DNA of 64,000 nucleotides from Pseudogracilibacillus sp. (GTDB lineage: Bacteria; Bacillota; Bacilli; Bacillales; Amphibacillaceae), in the NCBI GenBank assembly GCA_026169815.1, contig JAPFDT010000037.1:1-64000 (forward strand), in the 5' to 3' direction. Made by a program: the position numbers and the translations under genes. This document shows, one piece after another, positions 48,987-57,362 of this stretch; the stretch's first letter is position 1, and each line of letters starts with the position of its first letter. Under the pieces are notes generated by a model. It saw nothing but the letters and a program-made list of their open reading frames with translations, was not told the origin of the DNA and did no database searches.

Positions 48987-49721
48987 ATGAGTAAACAAAT
49001 AGAATTGATGCCAACAACTCGAATTCCTGTCAATGGTATTTCACCGTTAGTTATCGTTTGTGGAGATCCGTTTCGTGCTGAAATGATTGCTAACAAACTT
49101 GATGACTCTGAAGAAATTGCATATTCAAGGGAATATCGAACATTTAATGGTAAACATAAAGGAACAGACGTAACAGTGACAAGTCATGGTGTAGGTGCTC
49201 CTGGTGCAGCTGTTTGTTTTGAAGAGTTAATTAAGGCTGGAGCTAAAGTTATTATTCGAGTCGGAACAGCGGGCTCTTATACTGAAAAGTTACCGCCAGG
49301 AAGTTTAATTGTGGCGAGTTCAGCAGTACGTGCTGAAGGATTAACGAAACAAATGGTGCCTGAAGGCGTACCAGCTGTAGGAGATTTCCGAGTAATCCAA
49401 GCTCTTAATCAAGCTGCAGAAAAGAAAGAGGTTACTTTTGATACGGGTATGATTGTAACATTAGACGCTTTCTATGCTGGACCTGTTGAATTTCCACACA
49501 AATTATATAAAGATTCAGGTGCTCTAGGGGCAGAAATGGAGTTATCTGCGCTGTATATTATCTCACAATTACGTGGAGTTCATGCTGGAGGTATCATGGC
49601 TTTAGATGGCTATGCATATGCAGATATGGATCATTATGATCCACATAAAGACTTTGTTGCCCAAGCTGTCGAAGACGAAATCAATATTGCACTCGACGCT
49701 ATTGTTTCTGTGAAAATCTAA
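48987..49721 (+). CDS. NP-I family nucleoside phosphorylase (salvage cluster)
   Basis: Phosphorolyses a nucleoside into base and sugar 1-phosphate. 244 aa with the hexameric PNP/uridine phosphorylase signatures: phosphate site CGDPFRAEM (Gly26, Asp27, Arg30), Arg51 in REYRTFNG, IRVGTAGS (Arg91), sugar site EMELSA (Glu183-Met-Glu185) and an acidic residue Asp207 in ALDGYAY, placed like the purine N7 proton donor of PNPs. From its neighbours the likely substrate is a 5'-modified purine nucleoside such as 5'-deoxyinosine or methylthioinosine. Uridine-type activity cannot be excluded. First gene of the cluster, preceded by TGAGGTGAT. Confidence 0.86.
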   Translation: MSKQIELMPTTRIPVNGISPLVIVCGDPFRAEMIANKLDDSEEIAYSREYRTFNGKHKGTDVTVTSHGVGAPGAAVCFEELIKAGAKVIIRVGTAGSYTEKLPPGSLIVASSAVRAEGLTKQMVPEGVPAVGDFRVIQALNQAAEKKEVTFDTGMIVTLDAFYAGPVEFPHKLYKDSGALGAEMELSALYIISQLRGVHAGGIMALDGYAYADMDHYDPHKDFVAQAVEDEINIALDAIVSVKI

Positions 49722-49772
49722 ATATTATGTTAAATATTTAACAACCATAAATCCCGAGAAAGGGGAAGTATA

Positions 49773-50999
49773 ATGAGCATTCTAAATATCTTTTGGGGGC
49801 TTTTTGGAATTTTGGTTATTTGTGGTATTTCAATTTTATTCTCTAATAACAGGAGGAAAATTAGCTTAAGATTAGTTTTAAGTGCCCTAGCTTTTGAAAT
49901 CATCTTCGCTTGGTTTGTACTATCAACTAAAATCGGAACTGTCGTTTTAAAAGCTATTACAGACTTTGTGAACGTCATAATTGATTTCGGTCAAGAAGGA
50001 ATTGACTTCGTTTTCGGAGGCCTTTATACAGAAGAATCAGGTATTAGCTTTGTTGTCGCTTTTAATGTGCTACCAATGATTATTTTCTTCGCATCATTAA
50101 TAGCTGTTCTTTATTATTTAAACATTATGCCACTTATTTTCAAGTATGTAGGTGGATTATTTTCAAAAATGTTTAAAACGACAAAACGTGAATCCGTTGT
50201 AGCTGCTGCGAATATCTTCCTTGGACAGACAGAATCTCCATTAGTAGTAAAACCGCATTTGTCAAAAATGTCTGGTTCAGAAATTTTTGCCGTGATGACT
50301 TGTGGACTAGCATCTGTTGCAGGTACAATGCTTGCCTCTTATGCCCTGCTCGGAGTTGAACTGAAATACTTATTAGCAGCTAGTTTTATGGCTGCTCCTT
50401 CTGGACTAATTATAGCTAAACTGTTTTATCCAGAAACGGAAAATGTGTTGGAAGAAGAAGAGATTGAAATTGAAAACGAAGATGAATCAGCCAATATTAT
50501 TGAAGCAGCATCTACTGGTGCAGCTAATGGTTTACAAATTGCTTTAATTGTTGGAGCAACACTCGTTGCATTTGTTGCCCTTATTTATATGGTCAATGGT
50601 TTTATCGGTTTTGCAGGTGGCTTAATTGGTATCGAGACAAGCTTACAGCAAATTTTAGGCTACATTATTGCTCCAGTAGCATTTGCAATTGGTATCCCGT
50701 GGGATGAAGCAATTTTAGCTGGTTCATTAATTGGTGAAAAATTAGTTTTAACAGAGTTTATTGCCTTTTCTAATTTTATTGGAGGCATTGACCAATTCAG
50801 TGCTAAAACCGAGGTTATTGTCACTTTTGCTTTATGTGGTTTTGCTAACTTCACGTCAATGGCAACTTTATCTAGTACACTAAGTAGTTTAAACCCTGAG
50901 CGAAAGAGTTTATTTACTAAATTATCATTAAAGAGTGTATTTGCAGGAACACTTGCTTCTATGCTTAGTGCATCTATTGCTGGTATGTTCTTTATCTAA
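49773..50999 (+). CDS. NupC-type concentrative nucleoside transporter
   Basis: Cation-coupled nucleoside importer of the CNT family, 408 aa. It has the expected order of membrane segments and the family substrate-site motifs GQTESPLVVKPHLSKM and SVAGTMLASYALLGVE, plus FANFTSMATLSSTLSSL near the end. The start follows GAAAGGGGAAGTATA. It lies 51 bp after the phosphorylase. In this context it probably brings in 5'-deoxy- or methylthio-nucleosides released by other cells; that substrate is inferred. Confidence 0.92.
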   Translation: MSILNIFWGLFGILVICGISILFSNNRRKISLRLVLSALAFEIIFAWFVLSTKIGTVVLKAITDFVNVIIDFGQEGIDFVFGGLYTEESGISFVVAFNVLPMIIFFASLIAVLYYLNIMPLIFKYVGGLFSKMFKTTKRESVVAAANIFLGQTESPLVVKPHLSKMSGSEIFAVMTCGLASVAGTMLASYALLGVELKYLLAASFMAAPSGLIIAKLFYPETENVLEEEEIEIENEDESANIIEAASTGAANGLQIALIVGATLVAFVALIYMVNGFIGFAGGLIGIETSLQQILGYIIAPVAFAIGIPWDEAILAGSLIGEKLVLTEFIAFSNFIGGIDQFSAKTEVIVTFALCGFANFTSMATLSSTLSSLNPERKSLFTKLSLKSVFAGTLASMLSASIAGMFFI

Positions 51000-51032
51000 A
51001 AGTAATTTTAAAATGAAAAGGGGATAATTATC

Positions 51033-52079
51033 ATGAATGCAAGCAGAAAAAATGATCCATTATTAGCTTATTTAAATAATACAGTGCGCTATGAAGATAA
51101 CAAAGTTATTTTATTAAATCGCCGTCTTTACCCCGAGGAAACTAAGTATGTCACTTGTAACACTCATGAAGATGTAGCAGTAGCTATTGAAGATATGACA
51201 ATCCAAGGAGCTGTTGTACTAGCAATTGCAGCTGGATACGGATTTGTACTCGCTTTTGAGCAAGAACCAGAATTAGTTGGTGACGAGCTTACGACATATA
51301 CAAACACGGTATATGAACGCCTTATGAGCACACGACCTACAGGACAAAGACTTAAAGTTATCCTTGATAAATGTATCGCAGCTGTAAAACCAGAAATTGA
51401 AAATGGTAAAAACGGTGCTGATCTAGCAAAAATATTATTACAATTAATGGATAATCAAGTGAAAGAAGCAGACGATATTGCGATTGAAACAGGTAAGAGA
51501 ACAGCAAACCTACTTGAAGATGGCGATAAAGTATTGACCCATTGTTTTGCCGATTCAGCGTTAATCCATATGTTATTAGAAGCTAAAAGACAAGATAAAA
51601 CAATTGAGATGTATTGTACGGAAACACGTCCTTACTTTCAAGGTGCAAGACTTACAGCACATTCAATAAAAGAAACAGGAACGAAAGTAACGTTAGTAAC
51701 GGATAATATGCCTGGCTTTTTAATGGAACAAGGAATGGTCACAAAGCTCGTTACAGCAGCTGATAAAATTACATTAGAAGGACATGTTTGTAATAAAATT
51801 GGAACTTACCAATATGCAGTTGTAGCGCAACATCATAATATTCCTTTTTATGTTTTAGGTTATGAAGGACCAGATGAAAACTCACCTAATATTGATCAAA
51901 TTGAAATTGAGTATCGAAATGAAGAAGAAGTATTTTATGCACGTGATGTTCGCACAGCTGTTGAAGGTATAAATGGCTTATATCCTTCATTTGATATTGT
52001 AACTCCTAATTTTGTAGATGCTATTATTACATCTAAAGGCGTCTATGCGGCAAGAAATATTAGCGACCACTTAGATTAA
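51033..52079 (+). CDS. Divergent MtnA-family sugar-phosphate isomerase
   Basis: Member of the MtnA/eIF2B-alpha superfamily, 348 aa. MtnA converts methylthioribose 1-phosphate to the ribulose form; relatives (DrdI-like) isomerise 5-deoxyribose 1-phosphate. Catalytic residues appear intact: Cys171 in LTHCFAD and Asp244 in TAADKIT, with ETRPYFQGARLTAHSI and NKIGTY. Changes from canonical MtnA: GAVVLAIAAGYG for GAPAIGIAAAYG, loss of the small-residue GTALG segment after the Cys motif, and ITSKGVYAARNI in place of the IITEKG ending. These suggest a different sugar. Follows nupC by 33 bp. Confidence 0.85.
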   Translation: MNASRKNDPLLAYLNNTVRYEDNKVILLNRRLYPEETKYVTCNTHEDVAVAIEDMTIQGAVVLAIAAGYGFVLAFEQEPELVGDELTTYTNTVYERLMSTRPTGQRLKVILDKCIAAVKPEIENGKNGADLAKILLQLMDNQVKEADDIAIETGKRTANLLEDGDKVLTHCFADSALIHMLLEAKRQDKTIEMYCTETRPYFQGARLTAHSIKETGTKVTLVTDNMPGFLMEQGMVTKLVTAADKITLEGHVCNKIGTYQYAVVAQHHNIPFYVLGYEGPDENSPNIDQIEIEYRNEEEVFYARDVRTAVEGINGLYPSFDIVTPNFVDAIITSKGVYAARNISDHLD

Positions 52080-52153
52080 GATTAAGGTTCAGAACTGGAA
52101 TTGGGTGGGTTTCAATAGTACGATAATGAAAGAATAAACATTATGATAATCGG

Positions 52154-52168
52154 TAAGGAGGCTCCTTA
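52154..52168 (+). promoter_or_regulatory. Palindrome containing the ribosome binding site of the GntR gene
   Basis: Perfect 15-base palindrome TAAGGAGGCTCCTTA ending just before the ATG at 52170. It contains the whole Shine-Dalgarno sequence. It may be an operator or a small translation-blocking hairpin; stem length is only seven pairs with a one-base centre, so folding as RNA would be strained. Confidence 0.4.
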
Positions 52169-52169
52169 A

Positions 52170-52907
52170 ATGGACCACATTAAAATTGAAAAAAACCCAT
52201 CCCTTCCAGACATGATTTATATAAAAATATATGATTTGATTAGAAGTGGTGAATTTAAAGTTGGTCAGAAACTTTTAGGTGAAAAAGAATTGGCCAAACA
52301 ATTAAATGTTAGCAGAACTGCTTTACGTGAGGCACTTTATCGTTTAGAAATGGATGGTTTTATTGATCGAAGACATGGAGTTGGAACATTTGTCATTTCG
52401 AATGCCCCTAAAATGACTGCAGGTCTTGAAAGCCTAGAAAGTATGACGAACTTTTTAAAAACGAAAGAGCTAACTTCTGGTACTATAAAACAAGCCGTTC
52501 ATGAAATAAAAGCATCAAAAGAAATTGCTGATTATTTGCAATTAAAAGAAGGGACTCCAGTTATTCGGTTTGAGCGGGTTAGAATTGCTGATGGAGAGCC
52601 TTTTGCATATGATATTGCAATATCTACTTCAAGTATGCTTGATAAGAAGTTTTTAAATAGTGACAATCTTGAGTCTTTATTTACTTATTTTGAAGATGAA
52701 AAAGATACCTACCTAACACATTCATATTGTGAAATATCAGCAAAAAATGCCTCACCTTATCTGGCAAACAAACTAGATATTGAAGAAGGGGTTGCTTTGC
52801 AAGTGTTAGAACAAATTTACTATAAAAAAGGAAATATACCTGTCTATTATGGGAAAAGCTATATTCGAAGTGATGTTTTAAAATTCCATCTTATTAGAAG
52901 AAGATAG
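52170..52907 (+). CDS. GntR/HutC-type transcription regulator of the salvage cluster
   Basis: 245 aa. Winged helix at about residues 10-78 (GEKELAKQLNVSRTALREAL, RHGVGTFV) and a UTRA ligand-binding domain at about 98-240 (EIADYLQLKEGTPVIRFERV). HutC regulators respond to small metabolites such as sugar phosphates. The gene lies inside the cluster, 90 bp after the isomerase and 9 bp before the deaminase, so it probably regulates this cluster. The effector could be a pathway intermediate. A candidate operator lies at 48949-48963. Confidence 0.9.
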   Translation: MDHIKIEKNPSLPDMIYIKIYDLIRSGEFKVGQKLLGEKELAKQLNVSRTALREALYRLEMDGFIDRRHGVGTFVISNAPKMTAGLESLESMTNFLKTKELTSGTIKQAVHEIKASKEIADYLQLKEGTPVIRFERVRIADGEPFAYDIAISTSSMLDKKFLNSDNLESLFTYFEDEKDTYLTHSYCEISAKNASPYLANKLDIEEGVALQVLEQIYYKKGNIPVYYGKSYIRSDVLKFHLIRRR

Positions 52908-52916
52908 GAGAATACA

Positions 52917-54215
52917 ATGACTGATAACACGCTTTTAATTAAAAATGTAACAATCTTACCAATGACTGATGAGGAAACGTTAATAGAAAACGGCTATATC
53001 TATATTGAAAACGGCGTGATTTCGGAAGTTAATGAAGGATTACACCCGAATCACTTAAATAATGCGCATAAAATAATTGATGGTCATAAAATGGTTGCCA
53101 TTCCAGGGTTAATTAATGGTCATACACATACTCCAATGAGTGTTTTACGTGGATATGCCGATGATCTTCCGTTAATGGAATGGTTACAAAAAATTTGGGC
53201 AGTTGAAGGTCGTATGACAGAAAACGATATGTACTGGGGTTCTATGCTTAGTATGATTGAAATGATTAAGTCTGGCACAACGACCTTCTCTGATATGTAC
53301 TATGGCATGGATAAAGTAGCAACCGGGGTCGAAAAAAGTGGTTTAAGAGCTTTACTTTGTCAAGGTATTATTGAAGGAGATTCCAATGGAGAGGAACTTC
53401 TTGCTACTACAACTGACTTTGTAGAGCGATGGAATAAGGGTGCTAATGAGCGAATTACGACATTATTATCACCACATGCTCCTTATACATGTTCGCCTGA
53501 ATTAATCGAGAAGTTAGTCGAGGAAGCACATCGACTCGACTGTTCTATCCACACACATTTAGCGGAGACTCGTGATGAGATTGCCATTATTAGTGAGCGA
53601 TATGGAGAAACACCAATACAACTAATGGATAAAATCGGCTTGTTTACCCGTCACGTTATTGCAGCACACGGAGTCTACCTAACAGATGAAGAGATAGATA
53701 TTTTGCAAAAAGGAAAGGTTGGCTTAATACACAATCCTAAAAGTAACATGAAGCTTGCAAGCGGTGTTGCTCCAATTACTTCCTTGATAGAACGAGGTGT
53801 CACAGTTGGTATTGGAACAGATAGTGCTGCTAGTAACAATGTTCTCGATATGTTCGAGGAAATGCGCTTTGCAAGTTTGCTACAAAAAGTAAATCTTGAA
53901 AACCCAACTGCTTTGACGGCCTATGGATCGCTAACAATGGGAACTTCTATGGGGGCTCAAGCTGTTGGTCTTGAAAATAATATCGGTAAAATTGAAGTAA
54001 ATAAAAAAGCAGATATAACACTTGTTAACCTTAGTAATGTTCATTTACAGCCCATAAATGACATTATTTCCCACCTTATTTATTCGGCAAAAGCAGAAGA
54101 CGTAGCTTACACGATTGTAGATGGCAACATTTTACTTGAAAATGGTCATTTAACAACGATTGATGAAGAAGAAGTCTTTTGGCATATCGCGAAAATAAAG
54201 GAAGAGTTATTATAG
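52917..54215 (+). CDS. MTA/SAH/5'-deoxyadenosine-type deaminase (amidohydrolase)
   Basis: Metal-dependent amidohydrolase, 432 aa, of the MtaD/DadD group that deaminates adenosine-like nucleosides to inosine forms. Metal ligands: His69 and His71 in NGHTHTPMSVLRGYADDLPL, His214 in IHTHLAETRDE with Glu217, His251 in AAHGVYL and Asp302 in GIGTDSAASNN. The ADDLPLMEWLQ segment is typical for this group. By homology to DadD the substrate may be 5'-deoxyadenosine, MTA or SAH; sequence alone does not decide. AGGAGAATACA precedes the ATG, and it is tightly linked to gntR. Confidence 0.9.
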   Translation: MTDNTLLIKNVTILPMTDEETLIENGYIYIENGVISEVNEGLHPNHLNNAHKIIDGHKMVAIPGLINGHTHTPMSVLRGYADDLPLMEWLQKIWAVEGRMTENDMYWGSMLSMIEMIKSGTTTFSDMYYGMDKVATGVEKSGLRALLCQGIIEGDSNGEELLATTTDFVERWNKGANERITTLLSPHAPYTCSPELIEKLVEEAHRLDCSIHTHLAETRDEIAIISERYGETPIQLMDKIGLFTRHVIAAHGVYLTDEEIDILQKGKVGLIHNPKSNMKLASGVAPITSLIERGVTVGIGTDSAASNNVLDMFEEMRFASLLQKVNLENPTALTAYGSLTMGTSMGAQAVGLENNIGKIEVNKKADITLVNLSNVHLQPINDIISHLIYSAKAEDVAYTIVDGNILLENGHLTTIDEEEVFWHIAKIKEELL

Positions 54216-54245
54216 AGTTTAATTTTGTTAGAACGGGAGATAGTC

Positions 54246-55535
54246 ATGCCCTTAAATATCAAGAACACGAACAAGGTAGATAATAACAAGGAAAATTGGC
54301 ACATAGAAATTACCGCAGGACTAATCGGTTATTTAACGACTGTGTATATTGTTATCGTAAATGGATCCATTTTAAGTGAAGCGGGCGTAACTCTAGGGCA
54401 AGGAATGATGATTACAATTTTAGCAAGTTTTTTGGGAACATTACTTATGGCGATTTATGCAAATTTGCCATTAATCATGATTCCAGGTATGGGCATTAAT
54501 GCATTATTTGCTTATTCCATTATAAAGGAAGCTGGTCTACATTTTCAGGAAGGACTAGCTGTTGTCTTGTTTTCATCATTACTTTTTATCATAGTAGCTT
54601 TTACGTCACTTGGTGATATTTTAAAAAGAGCGATTTCTGACACCTTAAAACATGCGATTACAGCCGGACTTGGCTGTTTTTTAATATTAATTGGTTTAGA
54701 AAAAAGCGGGCTTGTCTTACGCGGTGGAAATACTTTAATCGAACTAGGTGATTTTACTTCCCCAACGGTTATTGTCAGTATTATTACACTGTTTATTGCG
54801 ATATTTCTATTTATAAAAAATATACCAGCAAACTTTCTAATTACGATGATTATCGGAACAGTTCTCGCTTACTTTTTTGACATACTTGAAGATCCTTCGA
54901 GCCAACAAGCTGTTCAGATAGAATTCTCATTATTTATTCCTTCTTTTTCAGCATTAGGAAATTTATCGTTTTGGATGGCAATATTCCCTTTAACGATGAT
55001 CCTTGTTTTTGAAAATATGGGACTCTTACACGGACAACTTTATATGTTGAATAAAGAAGAGAAATTCAATGAAGCTTATCAAGTTACAGCTTTATCATCA
55101 TTGACCTGTGCATTTATTGGAACATCACCTACCGTTTCTTCTGCAGAGAATGCGTCTGTAATTACAGCAAAAGGTAGAACAGGTCTAGCAGCATTGACAG
55201 CGAGTATATTATTTTTAGTCACTATTTTCTTTATTCAGTGGCTAGCTTATATTCCAAATACTGCGGTAAGTTCCATATTAATCATTGTCGGTGTGATTAT
55301 GGTGCAAAACATTCGTGAAGTTCCGTTAGACGATATATCTGAGGCTCTCCCTGCAATATTGGTTCTTGTAATGATTCCATTCACTTATAGTATTGCAGAT
55401 GGAATGGCATTTGGATTCATCGCATATGCCGTTGCTAAGATAGCTAATAGGAAATACAAGGAATTGTCTCCTGCATTCTTCATTATTACAGTGCTATTTT
55501 TACTCATTTTTATTTTAAAAACGTTTGGACTTTAG
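54246..55535 (+). CDS. NCS2 family purine permease (AzgA/PbuG-like)
   Basis: Nucleobase transporter, 429 aa, with 12-14 membrane segments. Family motifs are PGMGINALFAY and GTSPTVSSAENASVITAKGR, characteristic of the AzgA-like hypoxanthine/guanine/adenine branch. Here it may export or recover the purine freed by the phosphorylase. ATG 54246 (MPLNIKN) follows CGGGAGAT; a TTG 21 bases upstream lacks a ribosome site. It is 30 bp after the deaminase. Confidence 0.9.
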   Translation: MPLNIKNTNKVDNNKENWHIEITAGLIGYLTTVYIVIVNGSILSEAGVTLGQGMMITILASFLGTLLMAIYANLPLIMIPGMGINALFAYSIIKEAGLHFQEGLAVVLFSSLLFIIVAFTSLGDILKRAISDTLKHAITAGLGCFLILIGLEKSGLVLRGGNTLIELGDFTSPTVIVSIITLFIAIFLFIKNIPANFLITMIIGTVLAYFFDILEDPSSQQAVQIEFSLFIPSFSALGNLSFWMAIFPLTMILVFENMGLLHGQLYMLNKEEKFNEAYQVTALSSLTCAFIGTSPTVSSAENASVITAKGRTGLAALTASILFLVTIFFIQWLAYIPNTAVSSILIIVGVIMVQNIREVPLDDISEALPAILVLVMIPFTYSIADGMAFGFIAYAVAKIANRKYKELSPAFFIITVLFLLIFILKTFGL

Positions 55536-55590
55536 TAAATAAGTTATGAAAAATAGATTCGAATAAATACATTATTTGGAGGGAAATAAA

Positions 55591-56247
55591 ATGAGCTTAT
55601 TAACAAAGGAAAGAGAAACACTCGTTCAATACGGGAAGAAATTAATTGATACTGGTTTAACAGTCGGAACAGGTGGAAATATTAGTATTTTTGATAGAGA
55701 ATCTGGTTATATGGCTATTACACCAAGTGGTCTTGAATATCACCAATTAGATCCTAAAGATATTGTTATTATGGATTTAGATGGGAATGTAGTTGAAGGC
55801 AATTGGAAACCTTCAAGTGAGTATCATATGCACACACTTGTTTATAAAAATAGAGAAGATGTTAACGCAATGGTTCATACACATGCGTTATATTCTACAA
55901 CGATTTCAGCGTTAAATACCGAATTACCTGCAATCGATTATTTGGTCGCCCATTCAGGTGGAAAGAACGTTCGCTGTGCCAAATATGCACCTTTTGGAAC
56001 GTTAGAGTTAGCTGAAAATGCATTAGAAGCGATGGAAGGTAGAAATGCCGTCTTATTAGCTAACCATGGAATTAACGTTGTCGGAACAACTATGAAAAAT
56101 GCCTTTGATATTACTGAACAACTAGAGTTTTGTGCAAGAATCTATTGGCAAGCTAAATCTATTGGGGAACCAGTTATTTTAAGCGATGAGGAAATGGACA
56201 ATATGGTCGATCGCTTCAAGAGTTATGGTCAGCCAAAAGAACAGTAA
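55591..56247 (+). CDS. Class II aldolase, fuculose-1-phosphate/DrdA type
   Basis: Zinc-dependent aldolase of the AraD/FucA family, 218 aa. Zinc and catalytic residues: Glu77 in SSEYHMH, His96 and His98 in MVHTHALYST, His159 in LANHGINV; the phosphate-site TGGNIS motif is present. DrdA of Bacillus thuringiensis and E. coli FucA cleave 5-deoxyribulose 1-phosphate into DHAP and acetaldehyde. In this cluster the same reaction, or cleavage of methylthioribulose 1-phosphate to DHAP and methylthioacetaldehyde, is likely. The ATG follows GGAGGGAAATAAA; an upstream TTG in the same frame overlaps that site and is rejected. Confidence 0.9.
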   Translation: MSLLTKERETLVQYGKKLIDTGLTVGTGGNISIFDRESGYMAITPSGLEYHQLDPKDIVIMDLDGNVVEGNWKPSSEYHMHTLVYKNREDVNAMVHTHALYSTTISALNTELPAIDYLVAHSGGKNVRCAKYAPFGTLELAENALEAMEGRNAVLLANHGINVVGTTMKNAFDITEQLEFCARIYWQAKSIGEPVILSDEEMDNMVDRFKSYGQPKEQ

Positions 56248-56251
56248 CTTT

Positions 56252-56365
56252 AAAATACCTACTGGGGCAGAAATTCCACTCGAAGAACGCCCAGTTGAAG
56301 AGATTACAGAAAAAGGAATTGTAAACGGAGATTACTCCAATAATTTAAACAAGCTATTTGAATAG
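56252..56365 (+). pseudogene. C-terminal remnant of a canonical mtnA gene
   Basis: Directly after the aldolase stop, one frame reads IPTGAEIPLEERPVEEITEK, then KGIVNGDYSNNLNKLFE and a stop. The two parts match separate pieces of the MtnA C-terminus: the IPIEER region and the final IITEKGI...LF region. About 25-35 residues that normally lie between them are missing, and nothing of the N-terminal part remains. The adjacent divergent isomerase lacks this ending, so the remnant is of a different, canonical copy. Confidence 0.78.
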
Positions 56366-56397
56366 GAAACTCGGGATTAAGACTATCCCCTACCTTG

Positions 56398-56440
56398 CGA
56401 ACATATGGATAAGATTAATTATCTGTGTGTTCGTTTTGTT
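56398..56440 (+). terminator. Terminator of the salvage cluster
   Basis: CGAACATATGGATAA...TTATCTGTGTGTTCG with two internal mismatches, followed by TTTTGTTT. Between it and the next gene (56441-56544) nothing is recognised. Confidence 0.75.
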
Positions 56441-56560
56441 TAGTAGGAACTATTTTATAAAGAAATGATGGGAAAAATATGTAGTAGAGGATTTCTTCTC
56501 CATTTAATAGAAGTATATATAAAGTAAATTTCGTCAAAAGGCCTTGAAAGGGTGTTTTAA

Positions 56561-57208
56561 TTGTACCTTTTTTTAATTCTATTAATTATTCTATCCATGT
56601 TTTTATATCATGTGAAGGCTTTACATTATGCTTCGAAACTAACAAAATATATTTTGAAACCTGGTACGATGATTTTAATTATCGCATTAGCTATTTACGG
56701 TTCTGGATTGGAAACGACGTTTGCGAAATGGGTCGTCGTTGCATTATTCTTTTCTGTCATTGGTGACGTATTTTTAATGCTTAATAATCGCTGGTTTGTC
56801 CATGGATTGATTAGCTTTTTCATTGCGCATGTATTTTATATTATTGCGTTTTGGAATAGCTTCGCATTAGATATGACATCACAAACTTCCATTTTCGTAG
56901 CTGTATCGCTGTTTATATTTTCTATATGGTTCTTTGTATTGTTACTGCGTTTTGTAACAGAGGATGGTGGTGTCAAACTGGCCTTTGCTGTAGCTGTTTA
57001 TATTTTTGTTATTTCTGTCATGATGTGGAGTGCGAGTTTAACTGGTAGCGGCATACTTGTTGTCGCATCGCTTTTATTCGTTATCTCGGATGCCGTTCTA
57101 GCATATGATAAGTTCAGACATCCTTTTCGGGTCGCGGAACATATTGTAATGATAACCTATTTTACGGCTCAATTATTATTTGCGATAAGTATTGGACTAA
57201 CCTATTAA
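56561..57208 (+). CDS. YhhN family membrane protein
   Basis: 215 aa with about eight hydrophobic segments and conserved YhhN/TMEM86 features (SVIGDVFLMLNNRWFVHGLI, SFFIAHVFYIIAFW, VISDAVLAYDKF). Eukaryotic relatives are lysoplasmalogenases that hydrolyse vinyl-ether lysolipids; activity of this bacterial protein is not shown. The start is TTG 56561 after GAAAGGGTGTTTTAA. Separated from the salvage cluster by a terminator. Confidence 0.85.
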   Translation: MYLFLILLIILSMFLYHVKALHYASKLTKYILKPGTMILIIALAIYGSGLETTFAKWVVVALFFSVIGDVFLMLNNRWFVHGLISFFIAHVFYIIAFWNSFALDMTSQTSIFVAVSLFIFSIWFFVLLLRFVTEDGGVKLAFAVAVYIFVISVMMWSASLTGSGILVVASLLFVISDAVLAYDKFRHPFRVAEHIVMITYFTAQLLFAISIGLTY

Positions 57209-57362
57209 AAGGCTGTTTTTTTACAGCACAACTTGCCAAAAGTTTCATCCTTATTTTTAGCAATGCAAAGCTGTTGGGGCTCAGTATGTTGGACAAAACT
57301 AGTTTAATTTACCGATTCGGCCCATTAAAGCCAAAATCATCTTCCACTACTTATCTTTTCAC

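Noticed and set aside
57210..57230. GGCTGT...ACAGCC hairpin as a terminator of the YhhN gene
   Set aside because: The T run lies in the loop on the plus strand and the stem has only five or six pairs. It could weakly serve the minus strand, but support is too low to list.
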